From Bacteroides sp. (GTDB taxonomy: Bacteria; Bacteroidota; Bacteroidia; Bacteroidales; Bacteroidaceae): a DNA stretch of 64,000 nt. Positions 43,259-52,204 of the stretch are shown here, one piece after another (positions within the stretch are counted from its first letter, which is position 1; each line of letters opens with the position of its first letter). A program made the translations under genes and the position numbers. Below the pieces are notes generated by a model. That model made no database searches. It saw only the letters and a program-made list of their open reading frames with translations, and was not told the DNA's origin. Location of the stretch: NCBI GenBank assembly GCA_017472925.1, contig JAFUNS010000048.1:16160-80159 (forward strand), given 5' to 3'.

Positions 43259-45847
43259 ATGAATTTCAACAACTTTACCATCAAATCGCAAGAAGCGGTA
43301 CAACAAGCCATTCAATTGGTACAAAACCGTGGACAACAGGCCATCGAGGCTGAGCACTTGTTGGCTGGAGTACTGAAAGTAGGTGAAAACGTAACCAACT
43401 TTCTGTTTCAGAAGTTGGGAATGAACGGACCACAAATAGCAAACGTACTCGACAAACAAATAGCCTCACTCCCCAAAGTAACGGGAGGTGAACCGTATTT
43501 GAGCCGTACTTCGAACGAGGTACTACAGAAATCGGTGGAACTCTCAAAAGGGTTGGGCGATGAGTATGTATCCTTGGAAGCAATGCTCCTGGCACTGCTG
43601 AATGTCAAAAGCACAGCCAGCACCATACTGAAGGATGCGGGAATGAACGAGAAAGACCTCCGCACAGCCATCAATGAATTGCGTCAGGGACAGAAGGTGA
43701 CTTCGCAATCGAGCGAGGACACATACCAATCATTGAGTAAATATGCCATCAACTTGATAGAAGCCGCACGCACCGGCAAGCTGGACCCGGTAATCGGTCG
43801 TGACGAGGAAATACGTCGTGTACTCCAAATCCTGAGCCGACGCACCAAGAACAACCCGGTGCTTATCGGTGAACCTGGTACCGGTAAGACAGCCATCGTA
43901 GAGGGACTGGCACAACGTATCCTTCGGGGTGACGTGCCCGAGAACCTGAAGAACAAACAGCTCTTCTCCCTCGATATGGGGGCACTCGTAGCCGGTGCCA
44001 AGTACAAGGGTGAGTTCGAGGAACGACTGAAATCGGTTATCAATGAAGTGACCAAATCGGACGGCAACATCATCCTCTTTATCGACGAAATCCACACACT
44101 TGTGGGCGCCGGTAAGGGTGAAGGAGCCATGGATGCAGCCAACATATTGAAACCAGCCTTGGCTCGTGGGGAACTCCGCAGCATCGGTGCCACTACATTG
44201 GACGAATACCAGAAGTATTTCGAAAAGGACAAGGCACTGGAACGCCGATTCCAAACCGTAATGGTGGACGAGCCGGATACCGCCAGCTCCATCTCCATCT
44301 TGCGTGGGTTGAAGGAACGTTACGAAAACCATCACCAGGTGCGCATCAAGGACGAAGCCATCATTGCAGCCGTAGAGCTGAGTAACCGGTACATCACCGA
44401 ACGGTTCTTGCCCGACAAGGCCATCGACCTGATGGACGAGGCAGCTGCCAAACTCCGCATGGAACGTGATTCATTGCCCGAAGAACTGGACGAAATAGAA
44501 CGCCGTTTGAAACAGTTGGAAATTGAACGTGAGGCCATCAAACGTGAAAAGGATGATGCCAAGCTCGCCATACTGAACAAGGAAATAGAAGAGCTGCGTG
44601 AACAGGAAAAATCGTACAAGGCCAAGTGGCAGAGCGAAAAGGAACTAGTGAACCAGATTCAGCAGAACAAGCAGGAAATAGAAAACCTGAAGTTCGAAGC
44701 CGACAAGGCCGAACGGGAAGGCGACTATGGAAAGGTGGCCGAAATACGCTACGGAAAGCTAAAGGAACTGGAAGACGGCATCGCCAACATCCAGGAAGAA
44801 CTGAAGCACATGCAAGGCGACAGTGCCCTGATTAAGGAAGAAGTGACCGCCGAAGACATTGCCGATGTGGTATCTCGCTGGACAGGCATCCCGGTAAGCA
44901 AGATGATGCAGAGTGAACGTGAAAAGCTGCTCTTCCTGGAAGATGAATTGCACAAGCGTGTTATCGGTCAGGACGAAGCCATTCAAGCCGTATCGGATGC
45001 GGTACGTCGCAGCAGAGCAGGTTTGCAAGACCCCAAGCGTCCTATCGGTTCGTTCATTTTCCTCGGTACAACGGGTGTGGGCAAGACGGAACTGGCCAAG
45101 GCTTTGGCAGAATATCTGTTCGATGACGAGAGTCTGATGACCCGTATCGACATGAGCGAGTATCAGGAAAAGCATACCGTAAGCCGACTCATCGGAGCGC
45201 CTCCGGGATATGTGGGATACGATGAAGGCGGTCAGCTGACCGAAGCGGTACGCCGCAAGCCCTACTCTGTGGTATTGTTCGACGAGATTGAAAAGGCGCA
45301 CCCGGATGTGTTCAATGTCTTGCTACAAGTGTTGGACGATGGCCGATTGACCGACAACAAAGGCCGCACGGTGAACTTCAAGAACACGCTCATCATCATG
45401 ACCTCCAACCTGGGTAGCGCTTACATCCAAAGTCAGTTCGAGAAACTGAACGACGACAATCACGACTTGTTGGTAGAGGAAACCAAGAACGAGGTGATGA
45501 ACATGCTGAAGAAGACTATCCGTCCGGAATTCCTAAACCGTATAGACGAAACCATCATGTTCCTGCCGCTGAACAAGCCGCAAATAGAACAGATAGTACG
45601 TTTGCAAATCAAGGGAATACAGAAGATGCTGGAAGACAACGGAGTGAACCTCCATTTGAGCGACCCAGCCATCGACTTCCTGGCTACTGCCGGCTACGAT
45701 CCCGAGTTCGGTGCCCGACCGGTGAAACGTGCCATCCAGCGCTATCTGCTGAATGACTTGTCGAAGAAACTCCTCTCCCTCGAGGTGGACCGTAACAAGC
45801 CCATCCGGGTAGAACGGGATACCGACGGACTGAAGTTTACAAACTGA
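43259..45847 (+). CDS. clpB: ATP-dependent chaperone ClpB
   Basis: Hexameric AAA+ disaggregase that rescues aggregated proteins with DnaK. The 862-residue protein has the Clp N domain ([20 protein letters not shown] near residue 6), AAA1 with Walker A GEPGTGKT near 205 and Walker [16 protein letters not shown] near 273, a long charged coiled-coil middle domain (about 410-530) and AAA2 with GTTGVGKT near 606. The middle domain, absent in ClpA/ClpC, decides for ClpB. No heat-shock element was recognised upstream; the region holds a long inverted repeat instead. Confidence 0.98.
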   Translation: MNFNNFTIKSQEAVQQAIQLVQNRGQQAIEAEHLLAGVLKVGENVTNFLFQKLGMNGPQIANVLDKQIASLPKVTGGEPYLSRTSNEVLQKSVELSKGLGDEYVSLEAMLLALLNVKSTASTILKDAGMNEKDLRTAINELRQGQKVTSQSSEDTYQSLSKYAINLIEAARTGKLDPVIGRDEEIRRVLQILSRRTKNNPVLIGEPGTGKTAIVEGLAQRILRGDVPENLKNKQLFSLDMGALVAGAKYKGEFEERLKSVINEVTKSDGNIILFIDEIHTLVGAGKGEGAMDAANILKPALARGELRSIGATTLDEYQKYFEKDKALERRFQTVMVDEPDTASSISILRGLKERYENHHQVRIKDEAIIAAVELSNRYITERFLPDKAIDLMDEAAAKLRMERDSLPEELDEIERRLKQLEIEREAIKREKDDAKLAILNKEIEELREQEKSYKAKWQSEKELVNQIQQNKQEIENLKFEADKAEREGDYGKVAEIRYGKLKELEDGIANIQEELKHMQGDSALIKEEVTAEDIADVVSRWTGIPVSKMMQSEREKLLFLEDELHKRVIGQDEAIQAVSDAVRRSRAGLQDPKRPIGSFIFLGTTGVGKTELAKALAEYLFDDESLMTRIDMSEYQEKHTVSRLIGAPPGYVGYDEGGQLTEAVRRKPYSVVLFDEIEKAHPDVFNVLLQVLDDGRLTDNKGRTVNFKNTLIIMTSNLGSAYIQSQFEKLNDDNHDLLVEETKNEVMNMLKKTIRPEFLNRIDETIMFLPLNKPQIEQIVRLQIKGIQKMLEDNGVNLHLSDPAIDFLATAGYDPEFGARPVKRAIQRYLLNDLSKKLLSLEVDRNKPIRVERDTDGLKFTN

Positions 45848-45856
45848 TAAAAAGAA

Positions 45857-45958
45857 AGTGTCATTCTGAGTGAAACGAAGACGAGTTGTTGAGGACTTTG
45901 TCCGAAAAATCTGATTACATGATGTTTTCAGATTCTTCACTCCGTTCAGAATGACACT
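45857..45958. repeat. Long inverted repeat after clpB (Bacteroides TCATTCTGAG type)
   Basis: AGTGTCATTCTGA (45857-45869) pairs with TCAGAATGACACT (45946-45958), and inner AATCTGA (45908-45914) with TCAGATT (45928-45934). The outer sequence is the recurrent TCATTCTGAG/GAATCTGA repeat I recall from many Bacteroides genomes. It separates two convergent genes and may also end transcripts. Confidence 0.8.
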
Positions 45959-45977
45959 ATTTATTTACTACCTTTAC

Positions 45978-46400
45978 TTATTCTTCTGTAGCTTCTTCCT
46001 CTTCAGCAGCTACAAATTCGGTAATACCATTGTTTACCAAAATATTGTACCATTGAATGAGTTTCTTAATATCACTGGTATGTACACGATCACGGTCGTA
46101 AGTAGGAAGCACTTCAGCCATATACGCATGTAGTTCTGCTTGTGAAGCCTTCTTATAATCAATTGAAGCCACTGCTCCGTTTTCTTTCTTCTTTACAGAT
46201 TCAAACACTTCGCCAAGAGCCACTTCTTCATCATCAGTATACATGGCAATATCTCCCAATGAAATAACCTTATCGTGGGCATATGCTGGCATACGCTTCT
46301 TAGTAGCGTCCAAAGCTTCCAAAATTAACATATTCTTTCCTTGAGAGACCAACTTAAACAAACCTGGCTTACCGGAAATTGATAAAATAGTCTTTAACAT
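45978..46400 (-). CDS. DUF5606 protein
   Basis: A 140-residue acidic protein of the DUF5606 family: MLKTILSISGKPGLFKLVSQ, then GKNMLILEALDATKKRMPAY and SDIKKLIQWYNILVNNGITE, with an acidic Ala/Glu tail. Members are found in Bacteroidetes near coaE, ybbR and nusB; the function is not known. It lies 76 bases downstream of coaE with its own promoter box at 46435, so it can be expressed alone. No enzymatic motif. Confidence 0.85.
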   Translation of the reverse strand: MLKTILSISGKPGLFKLVSQGKNMLILEALDATKKRMPAYAHDKVISLGDIAMYTDDEEVALGEVFESVKKKENGAVASIDYKKASQAELHAYMAEVLPTYDRDRVHTSDIKKLIQWYNILVNNGITEFVAAEEEEATEE

Positions 46401-46434
46401 AATGCTTTTTGTATTGATTTAATATTTCGGGGAG

Positions 46435-46442
46435 CAAAAGTA
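46435..46442 (-). promoter_or_regulatory. -7 box for the DUF5606 gene
   Basis: TACTTTTG on the minus strand, 35 bases before the ATG. Confidence 0.5.
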
Positions 46443-46476
46443 ATATTCATACACGAAACTCCCAAATTTATTCACG

Positions 46477-47067
46477 TTATTTTCCTCTTTTTATTTGATA
46501 AATAAGTGCATCAAGCTGTTTCTGAAGGCAAACACTTCCATCATTCAGCACTACAAAATCGGCTTTATCCCTTTTTTCTTCCTCATTCATCTGAGCAGAC
46601 ATACGTGCACGTATTTGAGATTCGGTAGCCCCATCACGTTTCATAGCTCTTTCCAATCGCAAACTTTCGGGTGCATACACCGCAACTACCGCATCGACTA
46701 CATCATCAAAGCCCGATTCATAAAGAATGGCCGATTCTAATCCCACTATTTCACAATCTGTATGCTCCTCCAGCCAACGACGGAAGTCAGCCTTTACCCG
46801 TGGATGAATAATGGCATTAACCTGGGTTGCATGCTCTGAAGAGGCAAACAAATAAGCGGCCAACAAAGATTTGTTCAAGGTGCCATCATCAAAAAACACC
46901 TGTTCTCCCACCAAAGCAACCAGCCCCTTTCGGATTTCCTCATCAGAAACCGTCAATCGTTTGGATTCATTATCGGCATTGTAAATAGGAATACCCCGTT
47001 CCTCCAACAGATTAGACACATACGATTTTCCACTACCAATGCCACCGGTTATCGCAATACTAATCAT
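46477..47067 (-). CDS. coaE: Dephospho-CoA kinase
   Basis: Last enzyme of CoA synthesis, phosphorylating the ribose 3'-OH of dephospho-CoA. The 196-residue protein has the P-loop GGIGSGKSYVSNLLEERG near residue 7-24, the Asp in IYNADNESKRLT near 31, and the lid region ERAMKRDGATESQIRARMSAQM near 138. The ATG at 47067 gives the canonical start MISIAITGGIGSGKS and overlaps the ybbR stop by eight bases. It is part of the nusB-yajC-ybbR-coaE run. Confidence 0.95.
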   Translation of the reverse strand: MISIAITGGIGSGKSYVSNLLEERGIPIYNADNESKRLTVSDEEIRKGLVALVGEQVFFDDGTLNKSLLAAYLFASSEHATQVNAIIHPRVKADFRRWLEEHTDCEIVGLESAILYESGFDDVVDAVVAVYAPESLRLERAMKRDGATESQIRARMSAQMNEEEKRDKADFVVLNDGSVCLQKQLDALIYQIKRGK

Positions 47068-48073
47068 GAGAAACAAATTGTTGTTCGATAATATATTCTA
47101 TTTCTTTGGGGCTTATGCGGGCATGATTTACATGGGGGGACAATACCGTAAGTATAGGCTTACACTTCTCGTCCTCCATATCCTCCAAGTCCTTGAAATC
47201 TACTTCTACCGCAAAATCTTCTGCCGTAATATCTTTAAAATGACTCAGCCCTACCTGGAAAGTAACCTGCACCTTGGAGGGAAAAGTACGCAGCACCTTG
47301 TCGGCTGGGAAACCGATACCACGCACAGGGACTTCTACCGTCTTTTCAGAATAGATATCAACCATCAAGGTTATATCGCTATAGTCGGGAATAAAACGAG
47401 CTCCCTTTACCGGAGAGAGTCCTACCCTATTACGAACAGTATCCGATACGTGTTCAATATTCAAAGGCTGTGTATAGGCGGCTTTAATGGTATCAAGCAC
47501 CACACGTGGAGCATACACCATTACCGAATCGGGGGAATAAGTAATTTCGGAAATATAATATTGACGTTCGGCTTTGACTTCACCTTGCAACTCTACAGGT
47601 ACCATTTTCCCTTTACCTTGTGTATAGACAAAATCGATGGTATCTGGTTTTACCGTCAAAACTTTTGTAGACTGGTTCAACTGGCTTACAACACGTTTAG
47701 TCAATTCCGTAGAATGAATCTTCACTTGATTTCCTTTCCCTACGAATTCAGAGAAATCCAAAGTAACCGGATAGAATGTCTGTCCCAACAGATAATTAAC
47801 CAATACCGTACCTCTATCCTTTACTCCAATCCGTAGTTCAGAGGGCAGCTCAGAAGTTATCACTGCATTTTCGGGAACATTTTTCACTCGAAGGGGAACT
47901 TTCAACTCTGTTTCATATTCATCATCAAGTACTTGAAGCAACCAAAAACAAAATGAAACGAATACAAAGAATAAGAAAATCAGGAATTCCCTGCTTCTCT
48001 TACTCAGTAGGAAATCTCTGATTTTCTGTAATGTACGTGAATAACGTGTACGTATGTTCTGATTATCGAACAT
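47060..48073 (-). CDS. YbbR-like domain membrane protein
   Basis: A 337-residue protein with an N-terminal membrane anchor at about 31-50 (FLIFLFFVFVSFCFWLLQVL) and an extracytoplasmic part of YbbR-like beta repeats (KVPLRVKNVPENAVITSELP near 57, VPVELQGEVKAERQYYISE near 150). In Firmicutes CdaR with YbbR repeats controls a diadenylate cyclase; no such cyclase gene lies here, so that role cannot be assumed. It lies between yajC (15 bases) and coaE (overlap). Confidence 0.88.
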   Translation of the reverse strand: MFDNQNIRTRYSRTLQKIRDFLLSKRSREFLIFLFFVFVSFCFWLLQVLDDEYETELKVPLRVKNVPENAVITSELPSELRIGVKDRGTVLVNYLLGQTFYPVTLDFSEFVGKGNQVKIHSTELTKRVVSQLNQSTKVLTVKPDTIDFVYTQGKGKMVPVELQGEVKAERQYYISEITYSPDSVMVYAPRVVLDTIKAAYTQPLNIEHVSDTVRNRVGLSPVKGARFIPDYSDITLMVDIYSEKTVEVPVRGIGFPADKVLRTFPSKVQVTFQVGLSHFKDITAEDFAVEVDFKDLEDMEDEKCKPILTVLSPHVNHARISPKEIEYIIEQQFVSHD

Positions 48074-48088
48074 AAGTTAATTCATTTA

Positions 48089-48400
48089 TTATTTACCCGG
48101 TTGGGTAGCAGCAGCATTGGCATAGATTGAATTTTTGTCAATCTTGATCTTTACACCCGATGCGATTTCCAATACCACAACGCTATCTTCAATATCTTTC
48201 ACTTTTCCGTAGATACCACCTGCAGTAATTACTTCCTGACCAATTTCCAAGTTCTTACGGAAATTCTGAATTTCTTTTTGCTTCTTGTTCTGAGGACGAA
48301 TCATAAAGAAATACATAATGGCAAAGATAGCTACCATCATAATCAAGAATGAATAGTCACCGCCACCTTGGGCTTGCAACAACATAAATGCTGGAGTCAT
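48089..48400 (-). CDS. yajC: Preprotein translocase subunit YajC
   Basis: A 103-residue inner-membrane protein accessory to SecDF. One helix near residues 18-36 (FLIMMVAIFAIMYFFMIRPQ) is followed by the signature RPQNKKQKEIQNFRKNLEIG and the conserved VITAGGIYGKVKDIEDSVVV. Length fits the family. It lies 23 bases after nusB and 15 bases before the ybbR-like gene on the minus strand, a common Bacteroidetes order. Confidence 0.96.
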   Translation of the reverse strand: MTPAFMLLQAQGGGDYSFLIMMVAIFAIMYFFMIRPQNKKQKEIQNFRKNLEIGQEVITAGGIYGKVKDIEDSVVVLEIASGVKIKIDKNSIYANAAATQPGK

Positions 48401-48423
48401 AATAATTCGATTTTATAAGTTTA

Positions 48424-49350
48424 TTAATTTTTAGTCAACTTGTTTTCTTTCTGCAAAACTTTCACAATACCATCCAAAGTACCGTTAATAAAGTTGCCGC
48501 TCTTAGGTGTACTATACAACTTGGCAATCTCTATATACTCATTTAACGAAACACTGACAGGAATGTTTGGGAAACTCAAAATTTCGGCCAAAGCTATTTG
48601 CATAATCACCACATCCATGAATGCTACACGATCCAAATCCCAATTACGTGTATTTTCACTGATGAGATGACGATAATAATCGGCATTCAAAATGGTGCGA
48701 CGGAACAGACGACGGGCAAAATCCTTATCTTCTTCATCTTTAAATTCCGGCAACAATTCTTGCTTGGCACCATTTTTTTCGTCAAACCGCTTGATTGTCT
48801 TTAAAACAAAGGTATCTACAATTTCCTTGTCGTCATTCCAATATAAACTTTGATCTTCCAACACCTGGTCAAGTTCGGTATTGTTAAAGATTATCTTTTT
48901 GTAAATCTTACGCCATACTTCACGGTCCTCTTCATACGAAGAAGTTTCGGCTGCCATATATTCCTTATATATATCGCTATCCATAATTTTTTCACACAAG
49001 TTCTTGACAAACTCTTCTTCATTACTCCAAGTCTTCTTCTGAGTCTCAGAAAACTGAAGCAACTGGCTGTTCACTTCCAGCTGGGCGATAAAGCGATTAT
49101 CTACAAATTTGGTATTCGGATACAACTCTTCAGCAGTAGGCAACAATTTGTTTTTTGCTGCATTGATTTTTCTTTCTGCCTGCTTGGTAATTTCGACCAT
49201 TAAGAGTAACAGATAGTTATATAAATCATAAGCTTTGGACAGACTGAAGAACAACTCTTTTTCTGCAGTATCCAAATTCTTGCCTCCATTTTGATAATAG
49301 GCATAGACTATCTGAACAATTTTAAGACGAATAAGAACTCTATTTATCAT
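48424..49350 (-). CDS. nusB: Transcription antitermination factor NusB (extended form)
   Basis: RNA-binding antitermination factor acting with NusE on rRNA transcripts. The 308-residue protein is about twice the usual NusB length: the canonical NusB fold is in the C-terminal half (RRTILNADYYRHLISENTRN near 208, VAFMDVVIMQIALAEILSFP near 235 and ending NGTLDGIVKVLQKENKL). The N-terminal 150 residues are the helical extension characteristic of Bacteroidetes, opening NRVLIRLKIVQIVYAYYQNG. First gene of the nusB-yajC-ybbR-coaE run, with a -7 box at 49377. Confidence 0.94.
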   Translation of the reverse strand: MINRVLIRLKIVQIVYAYYQNGGKNLDTAEKELFFSLSKAYDLYNYLLLLMVEITKQAERKINAAKNKLLPTAEELYPNTKFVDNRFIAQLEVNSQLLQFSETQKKTWSNEEEFVKNLCEKIMDSDIYKEYMAAETSSYEEDREVWRKIYKKIIFNNTELDQVLEDQSLYWNDDKEIVDTFVLKTIKRFDEKNGAKQELLPEFKDEEDKDFARRLFRRTILNADYYRHLISENTRNWDLDRVAFMDVVIMQIALAEILSFPNIPVSVSLNEYIEIAKLYSTPKSGNFINGTLDGIVKVLQKENKLTKN

Positions 49351-49376
49351 AATTCATATAAATTATTTATGAGTTG

Positions 49377-49384
49377 CAAAGTTA
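49377..49384 (-). promoter_or_regulatory. -7 box for nusB operon
   Basis: TAACTTTG on the minus strand, 27 bases before the nusB ATG. Confidence 0.6.
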
Positions 49385-49545
49385 CATATTTCCTCGAAAA
49401 GAACATCATCCAATCACTTATTTTTAATTAAAAAATACATGGAATTAACGAATTCGTCATTTTATTCGAAGTTTATCGATAAATTCTTTGCACATTGAAA
49501 AAAAATGCCCAATTTTGAACACTGATTTAAAAACGGACTAAAGAC

Positions 49546-49929
49546 ATGGAAGAATTTAAGAAGAAAAGTGTTGCTGAAGGTGATAAGGAAATTGTTTTTT
49601 CCAAAGCCATCAAGGCCGGAAAACGCATCTACTACTTAGACGTAAAGAAGAATCGTAAGGATGAAATGTTTCTAGCCATTACAGAAAGTAAGAAAGTTGT
49701 ATCAGGAGAAGGCGAAGACTCGCAAGTAAGTTTTGAAAAGCATAAGATTTTCCTTTATAAAGAAGACTTTGAAAAGTTTACCGAAGGACTTCATCAAGCT
49801 ATCCAATTCATATCTAAAGAACAAGGCTTGAGCGAACGCCGTCCCGAAGAAAAGATTAAGCAAGAACCTGCTGAGGAAGAAACAGAAAGCCTTTCGGCCG
49901 ATGAAATCAAGATAGATATTGATTTTTAA
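49546..49929 (+). CDS. PUR-alpha-like DNA/RNA-binding protein (DUF3276)
   Basis: A 127-residue protein of the bacterial PUR family, small single-stranded nucleic-acid-binding proteins. The beta-beta-beta-beta-alpha repeat is seen in EIVFSKAIKAGKRIYYLDVK near residue 20, then FLAITESKKVVSGEGED and FEKHKIFLYKEDFEKFTEGL near 65-85. The C-terminal 30 residues are acidic and probably flexible. Known homologues bind purine-rich RNA/DNA; the cellular role is unknown. It is a single gene divergent from nusB and is followed by the L25 promoter. Confidence 0.92.
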   Translation: MEEFKKKSVAEGDKEIVFSKAIKAGKRIYYLDVKKNRKDEMFLAITESKKVVSGEGEDSQVSFEKHKIFLYKEDFEKFTEGLHQAIQFISKEQGLSERRPEEKIKQEPAEEETESLSADEIKIDIDF

Positions 49930-49994
49930 GAATAAAGTAAGAGAGTCTGGGAATAAATTCCGGACTTTCTTTTTGTTATATCAGAAATAAAGCG

Positions 49995-50002
49995 TACCTT
50001 TG
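49995..50002 (+). promoter_or_regulatory. -7 box for rplY and pth
   Basis: TACCTTTG, 100 bases before the rplY ATG. The leader contains the direct repeat CATCGTGTGAT at 50020-50030 and 50037-50047. Confidence 0.65.
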
Positions 50003-50019
50003 CACCGCTTTTTTAAGCT

Positions 50020-50047
50020 CATCGTGTGATATACCACATCGTGTGAT
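50020..50047 (+). repeat. Direct repeat in the L25 leader
   Basis: CATCGTGTGAT occurs twice, 17 bases apart, in the transcribed leader before rplY. A small hairpin TGTG-ATATAC-CACA is possible between them. It may be an autoregulatory RNA element; this is only a suggestion. Confidence 0.45.
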
Positions 50048-50102
50048 GGCGAATTAAGCAAAAATCAACTTAATTTAGAGTAACACATTAAAATCAGAAA
50101 AA

Positions 50103-50699
50103 ATGAAAACAATTGAAATCAAAGGTTCTGTAAGAACAGACATCGGCAAAAAAGCCACTCGTGAATTGCGTAAGAATAACGGTGTACCTTGTGTGTTGTA
50201 TGGTGTAAAGAAGGATGAAAACGGTCTTCCAGTAGCCACTCACTTTACAGTAACTGTTGAAGGTCTCCGTAAGTTGGTATACACACCAAATATCTATTTG
50301 GTAAACTTGGACATCGATGGTACAGTAGTTACTGCTATCATGAAGGACATCCAATTCCACCCAGTATCAGACGCTATCTTGCACGTTGACTTCTTGCAAG
50401 TAGAAGAAAACAAGCCGGTTGCTATGGAAGTTCCTGTACAATTGGAAGGTTTGGCAGAAGGTGTACGTGCCGGTGGTAAGTTGGCTTTGCAAATCCGCAA
50501 GCTCAAAGTGAAAGCTTTGTACAGCGCTATTCCTGAACGTTTGGTTATCGATGTAACTCCATTGGGTCTTGGTAAGACTATCAAGGTAGGCGAATTGAGC
50601 TACGAAGGTCTTGAACTGTTGAACGCTAAGGACGCTGTAGTTTGTGCTGTTAAGTTGACTCGTGCTGCTCGTGGTGCTCAAGCTGCTGCCGGTAAGTAA
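50103..50699 (+). CDS. rplY: 50S ribosomal protein L25 (Ctc form)
   Basis: 5S-rRNA-binding ribosomal protein of the long CTC type, 198 residues. The L25 domain (about 1-95) shows VRTDIGKKATRELRKNNGVP near 10-29 and the IQFHPVSDAILHVDFLQVEE segment near 82. The C-terminal beta domain (96-185) has VPVQLEGLAEGVRAGGKLAL, and the tail is Ala-rich and basic. It heads a three-gene run with pth and the S4 protein, preceded by a 100-base leader. Confidence 0.96.
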   Translation: MKTIEIKGSVRTDIGKKATRELRKNNGVPCVLYGVKKDENGLPVATHFTVTVEGLRKLVYTPNIYLVNLDIDGTVVTAIMKDIQFHPVSDAILHVDFLQVEENKPVAMEVPVQLEGLAEGVRAGGKLALQIRKLKVKALYSAIPERLVIDVTPLGLGKTIKVGELSYEGLELLNAKDAVVCAVKLTRAARGAQAAAGK

Positions 50700-50721
50700 T
50701 CAACACAATTAATCCTTGTCA

Positions 50722-51285
50722 ATGAAATATTTGATTGTAGGACTGGGCAATATCGGTGCCGAATACCGAAACACCCGTCACAACATAGGATTCATGGTAT
50801 TGGACGCCCTTGCAAAGGCGTCCAATCTTGTTTTTGCCGATGGACGCTACGGAGCAACCGCCAACCTATCTATCAAGGGACGCCAGTTGGTTTTGCTCAA
50901 GCCATCTACCTACATGAACCTGAGTGGTAATGCCGTTCGCTACTGGATGCAAAAAGAAAACATTTCCCTCGAAAATGTACTAATTGTAGTGGATGATCTC
51001 GCCCTACCCTTCGGCACCCTCCGCCTTAAAGGCAAGGGAAGCGATGCTGGGCACAACGGATTGAAGCATATTGCCGAAATTCTCGGTACACAAAACTATG
51101 CACGTCTGCGTTTCGGCATTGGCAATGATTTTCCACGTGGGCATCAAATAGACTATGTGCTTGGAAACTTTACCGAAGAAGACATGAAAACCATGGAGGA
51201 ACGTTTGGAAACTGCTGGAAACATCATCAAGAGTTTCTGCCTGGCAGGTATCAACATCACCATGAACCAATACAACAAGAAGTGA
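50722..51285 (+). CDS. pth: Peptidyl-tRNA hydrolase
   Basis: Releases peptides from peptidyl-tRNA dropped by ribosomes. The 187-residue protein has the family motifs [20 protein letters not shown] (catalytic His18 region) and [12 protein letters not shown] near 66, [20 protein letters not shown] near 92 with the catalytic Asp, and GHNGLKHI near 112. The ATG at 50722 is used because a TTG two codons upstream is not needed. It lies 22 bases after rplY and is followed by the S4 gene after one base. Confidence 0.97.
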   Translation: MKYLIVGLGNIGAEYRNTRHNIGFMVLDALAKASNLVFADGRYGATANLSIKGRQLVLLKPSTYMNLSGNAVRYWMQKENISLENVLIVVDDLALPFGTLRLKGKGSDAGHNGLKHIAEILGTQNYARLRFGIGNDFPRGHQIDYVLGNFTEEDMKTMEERLETAGNIIKSFCLAGINITMNQYNKK

Positions 51286-51286
51286 T

Positions 51287-51715
51287 ATGGCAGAAGCGAG
51301 AATAGACAAATGGATGTGGGCTACCCGTATTTTCAAGACACGGACCATTGCTTGCGAAGCTTGCAAAAAAGGCCGTATTGCCATCAATGGCGCCCAAGTA
51401 AAGCCATCACGCATGGTTAAGCCGGGCGACATAGTCGAAGTACGCAAACCGCCCATCACCTACTCCTTTAAGGTACTACAAGCCATTGAAAAGCGAGTTG
51501 GCGCTAAATTGGTGCCCGAGATGATGGAAAATGTCACGCCCAAAGAACAATATGAATTATTGGAAATGAGTCGTATCAGCGGATTTGTTGACCGTGCCCG
51601 AGGTACCGGCCGTCCTACTAAGAAAGATCGACGGAGCATGGATGAGTTTATGGCACCTGAATACTTTCCAGAAGACGATTTCGACTTTGATTTTGATTTC
51701 GAGGAGGAAGAATAA
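51287..51715 (+). CDS. S4-domain RNA-binding protein (HslR/Hsp15-like)
   Basis: A 142-residue protein beginning with an S4 RNA-binding domain: RIDKWMWATRIFKTRTIACE near residue 5, then GRIAINGAQVKPSRMVKPGD near 30. In E. coli, Hsp15 recycles stalled 50S subunits carrying peptidyl-tRNA, which fits the adjacent pth gene. The tail (residues 115-142) is rich in Asp, Glu and Phe. It starts one base after the pth stop and ends at a strong terminator. Confidence 0.93.
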   Translation: MAEARIDKWMWATRIFKTRTIACEACKKGRIAINGAQVKPSRMVKPGDIVEVRKPPITYSFKVLQAIEKRVGAKLVPEMMENVTPKEQYELLEMSRISGFVDRARGTGRPTKKDRRSMDEFMAPEYFPEDDFDFDFDFEEEE

Positions 51716-51749
51716 AAAAGTGGATGTGCATCAAACACATCCACTTTTT
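51715..51749. terminator. Bidirectional terminator between S4 and HIT genes
   Basis: AAAAAGTGGATGTG (51715-51728), loop CATCAAA, then its perfect complement (51736-51749). The stem core GTGGATG/CATCCAC is the same as at 23567. Confidence 0.95.
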
Positions 51750-51763
51750 CTTTAATCTATATA

Positions 51764-52189
51764 TTAGAGATATTTCTTAATTTCCTCAATCATCTGTTGA
51801 TACTCTTCATCTGTCAGATAAACTTTTCCAGGATTCATTTGGAATGTACCACCATAATCGGGGCCATCTACATACTTGGGAGCCAAGTGGAAATGAAGAT
51901 GAGATAACTTGTCACTATACGCACCATAGTTTATCTTTTCGGGATGAAAAGCCTGATCCATGGCTTTGGTTACCTTAACCACATCAGCCATAAAGGCATT
52001 ACGTTCCTCATCACTCAACTCAAACAGATCGTTCACATGGTCTTTATAGGCCACCAAACATCGGCCACGATAAGTTTGTTCTTTGAACAAGAATACTCTT
52101 GAAACACTCAATTGAGCAATTTCAATCATCAAGTTATGCAATGTCTCATTGTTCTGACAATAGAGACATTCTGCTGGATTACTTCTCAT
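51764..52189 (-). CDS. HIT family nucleotide-binding protein
   Basis: A 141-residue histidine-triad protein. The triad HLHFHLAPKY near residues 105-114 supplies the His that attacks nucleotidyl substrates. The N-terminal CLYCQNNETLHNL near 8 has the CxxC-type pair seen in many HIT members, and YRGRCLVAYKDHVNDLFELS near 40 is the usual alpha/beta core. It probably hydrolyses dinucleotides or AMP conjugates. The minus-strand gene starts 15 bases after the antiporter stop, so both may be cotranscribed. Confidence 0.93.
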   Translation of the reverse strand: MRSNPAECLYCQNNETLHNLMIEIAQLSVSRVFLFKEQTYRGRCLVAYKDHVNDLFELSDEERNAFMADVVKVTKAMDQAFHPEKINYGAYSDKLSHLHFHLAPKYVDGPDYGGTFQMNPGKVYLTDEEYQQMIEEIKKYL

Positions 52190-52204
52190 ATTTCTTTATA
52201 TATA

